Positions 8,308-16,974 of a stretch of 64,000 bases of DNA are shown piece after piece. Both the position numbers and the translations under genes were made by a program. This stretch comes from Allohahella sp002354735 (GTDB lineage Bacteria > Pseudomonadota > Gammaproteobacteria > Pseudomonadales > Oleiphilaceae), in the NCBI RefSeq assembly GCF_047946665.1, contig NZ_CP172312.1, positions 744,001 through 808,000 on the forward strand, read 5' to 3'. The stretch's first letter is position 1. Each line of letters opens with the position of its first letter. The notes beneath the pieces are model-generated. The model saw only the letters and a program-made list of their open reading frames with translations. It searched no databases and was not told the DNA's origin.

Positions 8308-9989
8308 GCAGGGCTGTAATCAGCGCAGGCTGGGATGACGTGCCGCACCTCACTGAAGAGCAGAAATCGGACATGCTTAAAAGCACGATGCCGCACCTTC
8401 GCGATGCGCGATCCAAAGGCATCCCGTCGCTGGGTTCGGGCGCCATCTACCCGATAGCGCTTGATGAGTTTGTCATCGATCCAGTGCCGCTGCCCGAGCA
8501 CTACCCGAAGCTGTACGCGATGGATGTGGGCTGGAATGTCACCGCCGCTGTATGGGGCGCCTGGGATCAAGCATCTGACGTGGTGTATCTGTATTCCGAG
8601 CACTACCGGGGGCAGGCTGAGCCGGCCGTTCATGCCTCTGCCATAAAGGCGCGTGGCGAATGGATTCCTGGCGTTATCGATCCCGCCAGCAAGGGTAGGA
8701 CTCAGACAGACGGCAAACAGCTTTACAAGATGTATCGCGACGAAGGGCTGAACCTTCGGACCGCCGATAACGCCGTTGAAGCAGGGCTGCTTGAAGTGTA
8801 TCAGCGTCTCAGCACAGGGCGCCTCAAGGTATTTAATACGCTGTCAAAATTTCTGTGGGAATACAAGCTTTACCAGCGTGACGAGAAAGGCAGGATCGTG
8901 AAGAAGAACGACCATTGCCTTCATCCGGATACCGTTGTCCTGACTGACAAAGGACCAAAAAAGATCATTGATATGGTCGGCACGAGCGGCAAAGTTTTGT
9001 CGATAAATGGCAAGTATGAAGACTATGTAAACTGCCGCAAAACCTCGATGAATCAACGGACTAACATGGTAAAATTCGAGGACGGAAGCGAGGTGATTTG
9101 CACGCCAGATCACCGCTTTCTTACGCCGTCAGGATGGGTTGAATCCCAGCACCTCGAAGGCGTTGTTTGCGTCACATCGAACAGTGGAGTAGGTCATTCA
9201 TGTGCGTCAATATCCTCACAGAAACAGCTCAAGAATTTCTCGGCACGCGGTATTACCTTTGCGGCTTCTACTATCAGCGCGATGGCGTCAGGCTTCATCG
9301 AGAAGTTTGGAAGCACGTCAACAAAGCAGAAATTCCAGACGGTTATCACGTCCACCACAAGGACCATGACCGCAGCAACAACAGCCCCGAAAATCTCGAG
9401 CTTGTTTCGCCGGCCGAGCACATGGCCCATCACCACAAGGGCGTCAGCAAACCGTTGTCTGAAAACGCCCTCAAGGCTGCCGCTGAATGGCATGGCAGCG
9501 AAGATGGTTTGCGGTGGCACCACCAGCACTATGAGAACAACAAGCACAAGCTTCACGTCAAGATTGAGAAGGCTTGTGAGCATTGTGGAAAGGCCTACAT
9601 GGGCGCGCCAGGCAAAGGCAGTAAGTTCTGCTCAAACGCCTGCAAGACCCGCCACAGGTTCTTGTCAGGCATCGACAACGAAGAGCGCACCTGCGTCGTC
9701 TGCTCATCGGCCTTCGTTGCAAACAAATACGTCAAGAAAGCTACCTGCTCAAAGCCGTGCGCCACAGCAGTTACGTTGCGTAAGCGTAACGCCGCATAAG
9801 AACAGCGACGTCTACTGCATGGAAGTGCCTGCCACCCATGCATTCGCTCTTCATAACACAGTAATCGTTCACAACTGCATGGATACCGTCAGGTATCTGT
9901 GCCTTGCACTCAAGCACGCCCGAACCAAGCCAACCGCCCAGCGCGAAATACACGCCTTCACACCCTCCAGATCAGTTACAGGCTACTAA
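8304..9989 (+). CDS. terL: Terminase large subunit, nuclease half, interrupted by an intein
   Basis: A 561-codon frame. Residues 1-204 are the RNase-H-like nuclease: A-M-D-V-G-W at 72-77 supplies the first catalytic Asp, and G-V-I-D-P-A-S near 123-129 the second. The last conserved block, usually D-H-x-M-D-x-x-R-Y, is split after D-H by an intein (residues 205-524) and resumes as C-M-D-T-V-R-Y. Splicing would give a mature protein of 241 residues. Insertion at an active-site block is typical of inteins. The middle of the frame is low-complexity because those bases also encode an HNH endonuclease in another frame. Confidence 0.87.
   Translation: MSRAVISAGWDDVPHLTEEQKSDMLKSTMPHLRDARSKGIPSLGSGAIYPIALDEFVIDPVPLPEHYPKLYAMDVGWNVTAAVWGAWDQASDVVYLYSEHYRGQAEPAVHASAIKARGEWIPGVIDPASKGRTQTDGKQLYKMYRDEGLNLRTADNAVEAGLLEVYQRLSTGRLKVFNTLSKFLWEYKLYQRDEKGRIVKKNDHCLHPDTVVLTDKGPKKIIDMVGTSGKVLSINGKYEDYVNCRKTSMNQRTNMVKFEDGSEVICTPDHRFLTPSGWVESQHLEGVVCVTSNSGVGHSCASISSQKQLKNFSARGITFAASTISAMASGFIEKFGSTSTKQKFQTVITSTTRTMTAATTAPKISSLFRRPSTWPITTRASANRCLKTPSRLPLNGMAAKMVCGGTTSTMRTTSTSFTSRLRRLVSIVERPTWARQAKAVSSAQTPARPATGSCQASTTKSAPASSAHRPSLQTNTSRKLPAQSRAPQQLRCVSVTPHKNSDVYCMEVPATHAFALHNTVIVHNCMDTVRYLCLALKHARTKPTAQREIHAFTPSRSVTGY
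8916..9875 (+). other. Intein in the terminase nuclease domain
   Basis: A 320-codon intervening sequence. Block A starts with Cys-1 in C-L-H-P-D-T-V-V. Block B carries T-P-D-H (the T-x-x-H splice motif) in C-T-P-D-H-R-F-L. Block F is V-Y-C-M-E-V-P-x-T-H-A-F, and block G is V-I-V-H-N followed by Cys+1 of the extein. Splicing blocks occupy roughly 8916-9185 and 9795-9875. The frame between them has no stop codon for about 200 codons but does not resemble an endonuclease. The endonuclease is in the -1 frame, at 9200-9799. Confidence 0.88.
9200..9799 (+). CDS. HNH homing endonuclease nested out of frame in the intein
   Basis: A 199-residue HNH nuclease. The core is H-V-H-H-K-D-H-D followed by S-N-N-S-P-E-N-L-E-L-V (residues about 49-70), with a trailing H-M-A-H-H-H. 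Two zinc-ribbon-like Cys clusters follow (C-E-H-C-G-K near 125, and C-V-V-C near 165). It has its own ATG with AGG 7 bases upstream and its own TAA, and it lies wholly inside the intein in a different frame. It would be made as a free-standing protein from the same DNA that supplies the intein's linker. A start at ATG 9167 is also possible. Confidence 0.88.
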   Translation: MCVNILTETAQEFLGTRYYLCGFYYQRDGVRLHREVWKHVNKAEIPDGYHVHHKDHDRSNNSPENLELVSPAEHMAHHHKGVSKPLSENALKAAAEWHGSEDGLRWHHQHYENNKHKLHVKIEKACEHCGKAYMGAPGKGSKFCSNACKTRHRFLSGIDNEERTCVVCSSAFVANKYVKKATCSKPCATAVTLRKRNAA

Positions 9990-12079
9990 TGAACCCAAAC
10001 TATCAAGGCTCCCCAGATCAGCCGGGCGAAGAAGACCTGGACGTTTATCAGGAAATGGGTAACGAAGTCCTGGCGCTGTTTGATCAGGCTGTGAAGGACC
10101 GAAAGCCCTATGAGCGCCGAATGCTCAAGAACCTGCGGCAGTATCACGGCGAGTACGAAGAAGAGGAAATGCCGGAAGACGGTTCTCGCGTCTTTACCAA
10201 CATCACCCGAAACAAGGTCGATGCCGCCGCCGCTCGCATGGTCAAGATCGTGCTGCCGAACGGTGAACAGAACTGGAAGACCGAGCATACGCCGGTCCCT
10301 GAGTTATCCAGCCGCCTGAACAGCACGCGCCCTGTAGCGCTCAATGACCAGGCTGAGACGACCGAAGGCGATATTGCACAGGCTGAACTGTCCGAAGTCA
10401 AAGCCGCATCTGAGGCGATGGGCAAGGAGATCGAGGACCAGCTCGAGCAATCGGGCTATGACGCCATCCAGCGAGAAATCATCTACGACGCGGCCAAGCT
10501 GGGAACGGGGGTTATCAAAGGCCCGGTTATGATCGGTGACGAGCGCCGCGTATGGGCGACCAATCCCGAAACCGGGCAGCAAGAGCTTCAGGTTGTCCGA
10601 CGCATCGAGCCGCGCTCAAAGCGGGTCAACCCGTTTTACTGGTTCCCCGATATGTCGGCCACCAGGCCAGAGGAGCGTGAATACGATTTTGAGCTGTCAT
10701 TCATGACCCGTCGCGGCGTGCAAGACCTCCTCAAGTACCCGCACTACAACAAAGAGCAGGTGAAGCGCGTCCTGCAAATGAAAGCGGCCGACACGCAGAA
10801 GCAGCAATTTGAATTCCTGCACCAGATTCAATCCATCACCGGTGAGCGCAGCAAGTTCGAGGACTCGCGCTATTACTGCGTCGAGTATTACGGCCCGATC
10901 AAGCGTGAATGGCTCGCTGCCTGTGGCTGCCCGCCTGAAGAGCTTGACGAGAATGTGCCCGAGCCATACGGCCTGATGCTCATTATTGGCGGTCACGTTG
11001 TCATGGCCGACATTCACCCGATGAGCAAAGGCGAGTCGATTTATGACTTCTTCAACTGGGAGAAGGACGACGCCAGCGTGTTTGGCCTGGGTATTCCGGA
11101 TCAGATGCGGACCGAGCAGTCCATGTACAACGCGCTCAACCGCATGTTGATGGATAACGGCGGCTTAGCTACCGGGCCGCAGATTGTGATCCGTGACGGC
11201 TACCTGACGCCCGCTGACAACGATTACGAAATGAAGCCGCGCAAGATTTGGCGCTTTGACGACAAGGGCCAGGATGGCATGACGCTCGATAACGTCATCA
11301 AGGCCTTCGATATCCCGTCAAGGCTTGGCGACATTATGGCAATCGCCTCTCGCGTGCGTGAAATGGCCGACGAGGCGACCAGCCTTCCGATGATCGCACA
11401 GGGCGAGCAGGGCAGCGGCGTCACCAAGACGTTTCAGGGCATGGCGATGCTCATGGAGTCGGCCAACATCGTTATTGCCAGGGCGGTTAAATCCTTTGAC
11501 GACATGATCACGACCCCGCATGTGTCGAGGTACTACGACTGGAACATGGAATTTAACCCGAAAGCCGAAATCAAGGGCGATATTCGTGTTGTCGCCAAGG
11601 GCACTACTGCCTTGCTCCAGCGCGAAACCCGCATGATCGAGATTCAAAACCTGATTCAGATCGCCGGGACTATGTTCGCGCCTATCGCCAACATGGAAAA
11701 GATCTTCGAGGAGTATTTGATCCTCAACGACTTCGACCCCGAGCTCTACCTGCTCAAGCCAGATCCGAATGCGCAGCCTGAAGTTGACCCAGCCATCGCC
11801 GCTCAGCAGCAAGCCGAGCAGGCCAAGCTTCAGGCGCAAGAGCGCGAGTTTGAATTGCGGGCTCAGCAGCAGCAGCTTGAAGCAGCGCGGGCGCAACAAG
11901 AGTTTCAGTTGGGCATGGCTAAGCTCGCCCTTGATCGCGAAATGACACTTGAGAAGCTGTATGCAGAGCTCGGCATGAAGCAGCAAGAGTTTGATATGCA
12001 GGAGCTGATAGCCGGTATGCAGTCAAACGACAAGCTGCGCGAAATGCAGCTCAAGCTTCAAGTGGGGTCCGGTATATGA
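9989..12079 (+). CDS. Portal protein
   Basis: A 696-residue portal of the long podovirus type, forming the dodecameric gate at the capsid vertex and docking the terminase. It starts at an ATG overlapping the previous stop (TAATG). The first 400 residues show the mixed alpha/beta portal core with repeated W, Y and P positions. Residues 590-690 are a Gln/Ala/Glu-rich helix rich in heptads, consistent with the portal barrel. It is followed by an overlapping small gene and then scaffold and capsid genes, the canonical order. Confidence 0.85.
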   Translation: MNPNYQGSPDQPGEEDLDVYQEMGNEVLALFDQAVKDRKPYERRMLKNLRQYHGEYEEEEMPEDGSRVFTNITRNKVDAAAARMVKIVLPNGEQNWKTEHTPVPELSSRLNSTRPVALNDQAETTEGDIAQAELSEVKAASEAMGKEIEDQLEQSGYDAIQREIIYDAAKLGTGVIKGPVMIGDERRVWATNPETGQQELQVVRRIEPRSKRVNPFYWFPDMSATRPEEREYDFELSFMTRRGVQDLLKYPHYNKEQVKRVLQMKAADTQKQQFEFLHQIQSITGERSKFEDSRYYCVEYYGPIKREWLAACGCPPEELDENVPEPYGLMLIIGGHVVMADIHPMSKGESIYDFFNWEKDDASVFGLGIPDQMRTEQSMYNALNRMLMDNGGLATGPQIVIRDGYLTPADNDYEMKPRKIWRFDDKGQDGMTLDNVIKAFDIPSRLGDIMAIASRVREMADEATSLPMIAQGEQGSGVTKTFQGMAMLMESANIVIARAVKSFDDMITTPHVSRYYDWNMEFNPKAEIKGDIRVVAKGTTALLQRETRMIEIQNLIQIAGTMFAPIANMEKIFEEYLILNDFDPELYLLKPDPNAQPEVDPAIAAQQQAEQAKLQAQEREFELRAQQQQLEAARAQQEFQLGMAKLALDREMTLEKLYAELGMKQQEFDMQELIAGMQSNDKLREMQLKLQVGSGI

Positions 12080-12237
12080 GCCAGATCAGCATTGAAGACC
12101 TGCTGGCCGACTTAAAGGCCAGGCTCGACCTGCACGTCAAGTCACTGATCGCCACCGAAAGCGAAGCCGTCAGGGGCAAGATCAAAGAACTGCAATACCT
12201 CATCTCGCAATACGAGAAGCCGCGCACCGCCGCTTAA
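12076..12237 (+). CDS. Small helical protein between portal and scaffold
   Basis: A 53-residue protein whose ATG overlaps the portal stop (ATGA). The sequence is almost entirely amphipathic helix, with leucines at heptad-like spacing and several acidic and basic residues. I do not recognise a family. Position between portal and scaffold suggests an assembly helper or a small head protein. Confidence 0.65.
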   Translation: MSQISIEDLLADLKARLDLHVKSLIATESEAVRGKIKELQYLISQYEKPRTAA

Positions 12238-12292
12238 CCACCCCAGAACGACCAACAACCGCGCCGCCTCCTGGCCGCGCAAAGGATTACTC

Positions 12293-13150
12293 ATGTCTGA
12301 AGAAAACACAGCCACCGACAACTACAACGATGACGACTATTTCGCCTCGCTGACAGGCGGCCCCGCAGAGGCGCCAGAGAAGCCGGAAGAAGCAGCGCCA
12401 GAGGTGGACGAAGGCACGGAGCAGGACGAAACCGAACAGGCTGACGAGGCCACAGAAGAAGACAAGCCCGCACAGCCAGAAGCGGGCGAGCAAGCCCCAG
12501 AAACCGACTGGCAAGCCAAATACCGCGAGCTTGAACACCGCTGGAAGTCCGACGAAGGCCGCGTGAGCGCCTACCAGCGCCAGATTGACGAGCTCAAGCA
12601 AAAAGTCGAGCAGGCACCGAAAAAGCAAATTGAATCACTCGAGCAGGTCCGCGCTGATTTCCCCGAGATCGGTAAGGCCATCGATGACGTGCTCAACGAG
12701 CGCCTGAGCGAGCTGTCCGCAAAGTTTGAAGAGCGCCTGACGCCATTGCAGCAGATGCAGGCAGAGCAGGCCGAGGCACAGCGAAACGCTCAGTACCAGC
12801 AAGCCGCGCAGTTCCTGAGCGCCCAGCATCCCGACTGGCAACAGTACGACCGGGATAAGAACAAAGATTTCGCCGGATGGCTCAGTCAGCAGCCATCAGG
12901 CATCCGAGCAATGTACCAGGCTCCCGAAGATACAGCCGCTAACGCCGCTGCACTGATCAGCCTCTACAAGCAAAGCACCGCCAACCAAACACAAGACGCA
13001 GCAGCCTCAAGTGCCGGTTCGCAGAGCAAGCAAGACCGACTGCAACGCGCAGTCATTCCCCAAACCCGAAACGGCTCTGTGAGCCGATCTGCGGACGACG
13101 ACATGGCTTGGGAACAGGCCGTGCGGAAGGTCCAAAAACGCATGAATTAG
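12293..13150 (+). CDS. Capsid scaffolding protein
   Basis: A 285-residue, strongly acidic protein. Residues 15-75 are rich in Glu, Ala, Pro and Asp. Residues 80-180 are predicted coiled coil with many Gln and Glu residues. The C-terminus (about 255-285) is basic, as expected for the capsid-binding helix-loop-helix of phage scaffolds. AAGGA lies before the ATG. It directly precedes the capsid gene, as scaffolds usually do. Its TAG stop is followed one codon later by TAA. Confidence 0.8.
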   Translation: MSEENTATDNYNDDDYFASLTGGPAEAPEKPEEAAPEVDEGTEQDETEQADEATEEDKPAQPEAGEQAPETDWQAKYRELEHRWKSDEGRVSAYQRQIDELKQKVEQAPKKQIESLEQVRADFPEIGKAIDDVLNERLSELSAKFEERLTPLQQMQAEQAEAQRNAQYQQAAQFLSAQHPDWQQYDRDKNKDFAGWLSQQPSGIRAMYQAPEDTAANAAALISLYKQSTANQTQDAAASSAGSQSKQDRLQRAVIPQTRNGSVSRSADDDMAWEQAVRKVQKRMN

Positions 13151-13162
13151 AGGTAATACAAC

Positions 13163-14179
13163 ATGGTCGATTACGCAACCACGACCGGCACGACCAATAA
13201 GGCTGCTGTGTCACAACGAACTAATACCTATGCAGAAGCGTCAATGCTTGCGCATGGTCAACCCTACTCAGTGCTTGGCCGCTTCGCGCTGACCAAGCCG
13301 CTGCCGAAGAACAAAGCCGACAATATGACTTTTCGTCGGCCGAAGCCTTTCCCGCCTGTCAACGGCTCGCCACTGACTGAAGGCGTTACCCCGACTGCTC
13401 GCAAAATGGAGTATGAAAACGTCGTTGTCACGCTGGGCCAGTATGGCGACCTCGTGCAGATCACCGATCAGGTTGAAGACCTCGTTGAAGATCCTGTCAT
13501 GAATGACGCTTACATGCTCTGCGGTGAGCAAGCCATGCACACCAAGGAAAAGGTTTGCTGGGGCGCCATCATCGGCGGCACCAACGTGTTTTTCTCCAAT
13601 GGTGCAACTCGTGGCGCGGTTAACGCAGTCCTGACCACTGGTCTTCAGCGCAAGGTTACTCGCAGCCTGAAAAACCAGCTGGCTATGAAAGTGACCAAGA
13701 TCGAGAACTCGACGCCGAACTATGGCAGCGAGCAGATCGACGCGGCTTTCATCGCTGTTTGCCATACCGACGTTGAGGCAGATATTCGTGAAATGGTTGG
13801 CTTCGTGCCTGTTGAGAAGTACGGCACTGCGAAAGCGCTGCCTTACGAAATCGGCAAGGTCGAAGACGTGCGTTACGTGGCTTCTGCGCTGCTGAACCCG
13901 TTCATTGGTGCTGGTTCAACAACCATCGCCAACGTCGAGAACAACGGCACCAACGTCAACGTTTATCCGGTGATCTACTTCGGCAAGGAAGCGTTTGCTG
14001 ACGTGCCTTTGAAGGGCCGTGGCGCTATCGAGCCCTCGATTGTCCCTGTTGGTCAGAAAGACAAGTCTGACCCGCTCGGCCAGCGTGGCTTCGTCGGCTG
14101 GAAGGCCTACTACGCCTCAGTGATTCTGAATCACTCCTGGCTGATCCGCTGCGAAGTTGCAGTTTCAAGTCTCGGCTAA
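13163..14179 (+). CDS. Major capsid protein, N4-gp56 family
   Basis: A 338-residue protein matching the N4-gp56-like HK97-fold capsid family as I know it. The N-terminal part has T-N-T-Y-A-E-A-S-M-L and K-P-L-P-K-N-K, followed by L-T-E-G-V-T-P and a Q-Y-G-D-x-V-x-I-T-D block. GAGG lies before the ATG. A strong terminator follows the gene, as is common where capsid protein must be over-produced. Codon choice looks highly regular compared with neighbours. Confidence 0.9.
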   Translation: MVDYATTTGTTNKAAVSQRTNTYAEASMLAHGQPYSVLGRFALTKPLPKNKADNMTFRRPKPFPPVNGSPLTEGVTPTARKMEYENVVVTLGQYGDLVQITDQVEDLVEDPVMNDAYMLCGEQAMHTKEKVCWGAIIGGTNVFFSNGATRGAVNAVLTTGLQRKVTRSLKNQLAMKVTKIENSTPNYGSEQIDAAFIAVCHTDVEADIREMVGFVPVEKYGTAKALPYEIGKVEDVRYVASALLNPFIGAGSTTIANVENNGTNVNVYPVIYFGKEAFADVPLKGRGAIEPSIVPVGQKDKSDPLGQRGFVGWKAYYASVILNHSWLIRCEVAVSSLG

Positions 14180-14198
14180 GCACACCACCAAACCTCAT

Positions 14199-14220
14199 GG
14201 GGCCTTCGGGCCCCTTTTTT
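14199..14220 (+). terminator. Strong intrinsic terminator after the capsid gene
   Basis: GGGGCC and GGCCCC arms close a TTCG tetraloop, followed by six T. It separates the capsid gene from the head-completion genes and would raise capsid transcript relative to downstream genes. It may be only partly efficient or read through under Q control. Confidence 0.9.
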
Positions 14221-14234
14221 ATGGGTAATACAAA

Positions 14235-14669
14235 ATGACGACTTTCAGCATTGATAGCGCAACCAGCCAACAGCTTCGCGACTATGCCAGCAATGATCTC
14301 GGTATGGATGTGCCGCCAAATATCAAGGACGACACGCTGCGGCAGAAGATTCGCGACACCCTGGGCGAAGTTCAGAAGGTTGCCGAGCCGAAGAAGACCA
14401 AGGCCAATCCCGAGCAATCCATCTGGGTTCGCATTTCCAACAGCGGCAAAGACAGCTCCCCGGTATCGCTGACGCATAACGGCGTGCAGGCGGTTCTATT
14501 GCGAAACACATGGGTCGAAGTCCCATACAAATACTTTGAAGTGCTGCGCCTTGCAGTGACTTACGACATTGACCAGAGCACAGGCGAAGCCTCTGGCCGG
14601 CCAACGTTCCCATATCAGTGGAGCCTTGAGAAGCCGACCGAAGACTTCCAGAAAATGAGCTTTGCCTGA
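14235..14669 (+). CDS. Head-associated protein, unknown
   Basis: A 144-residue protein. The first 55 residues look like a small helical domain rich in charged residues (a R-Q-K-I-R-D-T-L segment). Residues 60-144 are beta-rich with a V-E-V-P strand. Its leader (GGGTAATACAAA) resembles the leader of the capsid gene. The stop overlaps the next start (TGATG). Position suggests head completion or decoration, but I cannot assign a family. Confidence 0.7.
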   Translation: MTTFSIDSATSQQLRDYASNDLGMDVPPNIKDDTLRQKIRDTLGEVQKVAEPKKTKANPEQSIWVRISNSGKDSSPVSLTHNGVQAVLLRNTWVEVPYKYFEVLRLAVTYDIDQSTGEASGRPTFPYQWSLEKPTEDFQKMSFA

Positions 14670-15373
14670 TGACCTTCCTTGAGCTATGCCGTGCGGCCTA
14701 TACCCGTATCGGCTATTCCGGCGCTGGACCGAGCGCTGTCACTGACCAGAGCGCGCAGTCTGCTCGAGTAGTCGATTACGTGGAACAGGCATGGCTCGAA
14801 ATCCAGCGATCTCGCGAGAACTGGAAGTTCATGCTGCGCCGCTTTGATCAGGTGACGGAGCCAGGTATCACGCATCTGTCCTTGCCATCTACTGAGGTGG
14901 CGAAGGGTGACGTGATTCGCTCGGTTGAGAAGGACTCATGGTACATACGCGGTGAGACTGAAAAGACCTCTGCGCGCCTGTGCTATCTGCCTGCCGATCA
15001 TCGAAGGGCAATCGAAGAATCCGACGAGCACTACACCGGCCGCCCGAATTACTTCTGGCATGACCGCAAGTCTGTTCGAGTCAGCCCGACGCCTGATCGA
15101 GCCTACCGCATCACTGGCGATTACTACATCACGCCTCAGACATTCGCGTCATCCGATAGCGCGGACAACCGGCAGCGCGAACTGTCGCAAAAAGTCCCGG
15201 AAATGCCGGAAGAGTATCACATTGCGATTGTCTGGCTTGCTGTGCGCTCCCTGGCGGCTTTTGAGGGTGACGGCAACGCTTTCCAGATGGCCGATGGTGA
15301 ATACCGAAAGCTGTTTAACCAGATTTGCACCACTGAACTCCCGACCATTCGCTACGGGGCGCCGCTCGCATGA
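14669..15373 (+). CDS. Head-tail adaptor/connector-like protein
   Basis: A 234-residue protein. It begins with a helical segment (F-L-E-L-C-R-A-A-Y) followed by V-D-Y-V-E-Q-A-W-L-E-I-Q, a pattern common in podovirus and P22-gp4-like adaptor proteins that bind beneath the portal. A beta-rich middle (about 65-160) has W-Y-I-R and R-V-S-P-T-P segments, and helices return at the C-terminus. It overlaps both neighbours by a few bases, so it is translationally coupled. Confidence 0.7.
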   Translation: MTFLELCRAAYTRIGYSGAGPSAVTDQSAQSARVVDYVEQAWLEIQRSRENWKFMLRRFDQVTEPGITHLSLPSTEVAKGDVIRSVEKDSWYIRGETEKTSARLCYLPADHRRAIEESDEHYTGRPNYFWHDRKSVRVSPTPDRAYRITGDYYITPQTFASSDSADNRQRELSQKVPEMPEEYHIAIVWLAVRSLAAFEGDGNAFQMADGEYRKLFNQICTTELPTIRYGAPLA

Positions 15374-16974
15374 TTCGAGATTCGCGCCAGCAGGATCAGA
15401 TCATTCTTGAGGGTGGGCTTGATTTCGAGACGCCTGGAGCCTCGTTAACACCAGGCCGAATGATCGCCTGCCAGAACTATGTACTCGGGCTCAATCAAGG
15501 CTACAGCAGCATGCCGGGCTATGAGCGCCACGACGGACGACCAGAGCCGCACAAGCGCTCGGGTGATCTGGCTATCGACCGCCGTAATGCAATTCAGCCT
15601 GTGCCGGGTTCAGGGCCTGTGCGTGGCGTTCACGTTCACAACGGCTATCTGTTTGCGATCAGAAACACTGAGGACGGTTCGGCCGCAAAGCTATGGCGCG
15701 CCGTTTCAAATGGCTGGCAGGACTTCACCGGTACAAACCTGCCGCTGCTTCCAAATGGGCGAGCGCAGTTCGTCAGCTACAACTTTGCCGCGAACCCGTT
15801 CGGCGTCATGGTCTTCGTGGATGGCGTCAACAAGGCGAAGCTCCTGCGCTTCATCAGCGAAAGTCAGTCCTACCTCGAGGAAATCACGCTACCAGGCGAC
15901 GCCACGCCCCCGGTAGCAGTTGCGGCGAATAACAATATTCTCTATCTCGCGACCGAACGAGGCTCGCTGTATTACAGCGCCGTTGGCGATCCGCGAAATT
16001 TCGACCCGGTTGGCGGTCTGGCTGGAGAAATCGCAGTCGGCGGCAAGGTCACAGGGCTGTATCCGCTCGTCGGTGGCGCGCTGTGCATTCAGATGCAGAA
16101 TCAGATATCGGTGCTCTACGGCTCGAGCGAAGCCGATCTGCAAAAGAAAGACCTCCGTCTGCACGATGATAAATCGGGCGCCATTGCCTTCTCATCGCTC
16201 AGTTACAACGACCTGTATTTTCTCGGTGATCGCGGCATAACCAGCTTGAGCGCCACGCAAAGTTTTGGCTCATTCCAGTCTGGCGCGTTTTCTAAAGGCA
16301 TCACGCCGTTTATCCAGTCTCGCAAACCCTATTTTACCTGCGCCGTAGCCGCCCTGGATCGCAATCAGCTTCGATGGGCGTTCAACAGCCCGGCTACGCA
16401 ATTGCAGGGCTCAGAGGTCATTACAGCGACTTTCTCGGGCAACAAGCTGGCCGGCTTTACCCGGCAGGTATTGGGCTTCAAGGCCACCTGTGCGGCCTCC
16501 GGTGAAATGCGAACCGGTGAGCCAGCTGTATTCATGGGCTCAACCGATGGCTGGGTGTACCGGATGGACGTTGGCACCTCGTTCGATGGTCTGCCGATCC
16601 AGGCCTATTTCATGACGGCGTTTGCCAACTCCCGCCAGCCTGGCCGAAAGAAAGCCTTCAAGCAGGCGACGATCAACGTTCAGTCAGACGGACCGGTCCC
16701 GATCAAGGCAAAACCGGTCTTTGATTTTGGCGCATCCGACGTTATGGCGCACCGCGTTGAGGCCATAGACGTAATCGGCGGCGCTACGAATTTCGATGAA
16801 GCCAATTGGGACTCTTTCACTTGGTCAGCCCCGCATCTGAACGAAGCGCACGTTGAAATCAGGGGGCGCGGGCAAAACCTCGCCATGCTGATTTCCAGCA
16901 CCTCTGCCGACGCCAAGCCGCACTCAATTTCCGACATTCTCGTTACCTACACCCTTGGGGGCCTTCGCCTGTGA
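15370..16974 (+). CDS. Tail nozzle/stabilisation-like protein
   Basis: A 534-residue, almost wholly beta protein with repeated short strands separated by Gly/Asp turns (for example G-V-H-V-H-N-G-Y-L-F-A-I near 80-90 and N-N-I-L-Y-L-A-T near 190). This is the look of beta-propeller nozzle proteins such as P22 gp10-like factors, which extend the podovirus tail below the adaptor. It overlaps the adaptor gene (ATGA) and the next gene (GTGA). The assignment is by architecture and position. Confidence 0.65.
   Translation: MIRDSRQQDQIILEGGLDFETPGASLTPGRMIACQNYVLGLNQGYSSMPGYERHDGRPEPHKRSGDLAIDRRNAIQPVPGSGPVRGVHVHNGYLFAIRNTEDGSAAKLWRAVSNGWQDFTGTNLPLLPNGRAQFVSYNFAANPFGVMVFVDGVNKAKLLRFISESQSYLEEITLPGDATPPVAVAANNNILYLATERGSLYYSAVGDPRNFDPVGGLAGEIAVGGKVTGLYPLVGGALCIQMQNQISVLYGSSEADLQKKDLRLHDDKSGAIAFSSLSYNDLYFLGDRGITSLSATQSFGSFQSGAFSKGITPFIQSRKPYFTCAVAALDRNQLRWAFNSPATQLQGSEVITATFSGNKLAGFTRQVLGFKATCAASGEMRTGEPAVFMGSTDGWVYRMDVGTSFDGLPIQAYFMTAFANSRQPGRKKAFKQATINVQSDGPVPIKAKPVFDFGASDVMAHRVEAIDVIGGATNFDEANWDSFTWSAPHLNEAHVEIRGRGQNLAMLISSTSADAKPHSISDILVTYTLGGLRL

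Larger units (their letters stand above)
1..11614. repeat. Left copy of an 11,614-bp sequence repeated at the right end
   Basis: This stretch matches 52387-64000 at a constant offset of 52,386. The first bases of the window recur at 52387, and all genes in the two stretches share lengths and translations wherever I compared them. The repeat starts and stops inside genes (a tail gene on the left, the portal gene on the right), as expected for an arbitrary cut of a circle rather than a biological terminal repeat. Confidence 0.95.

Noticed and set aside
9185..9795. Central part of the intein frame as a novel protein domain
   Set aside because: Its Ser/Thr/Ala/Arg-rich, patternless sequence is what is expected from reading the HNH gene out of frame.
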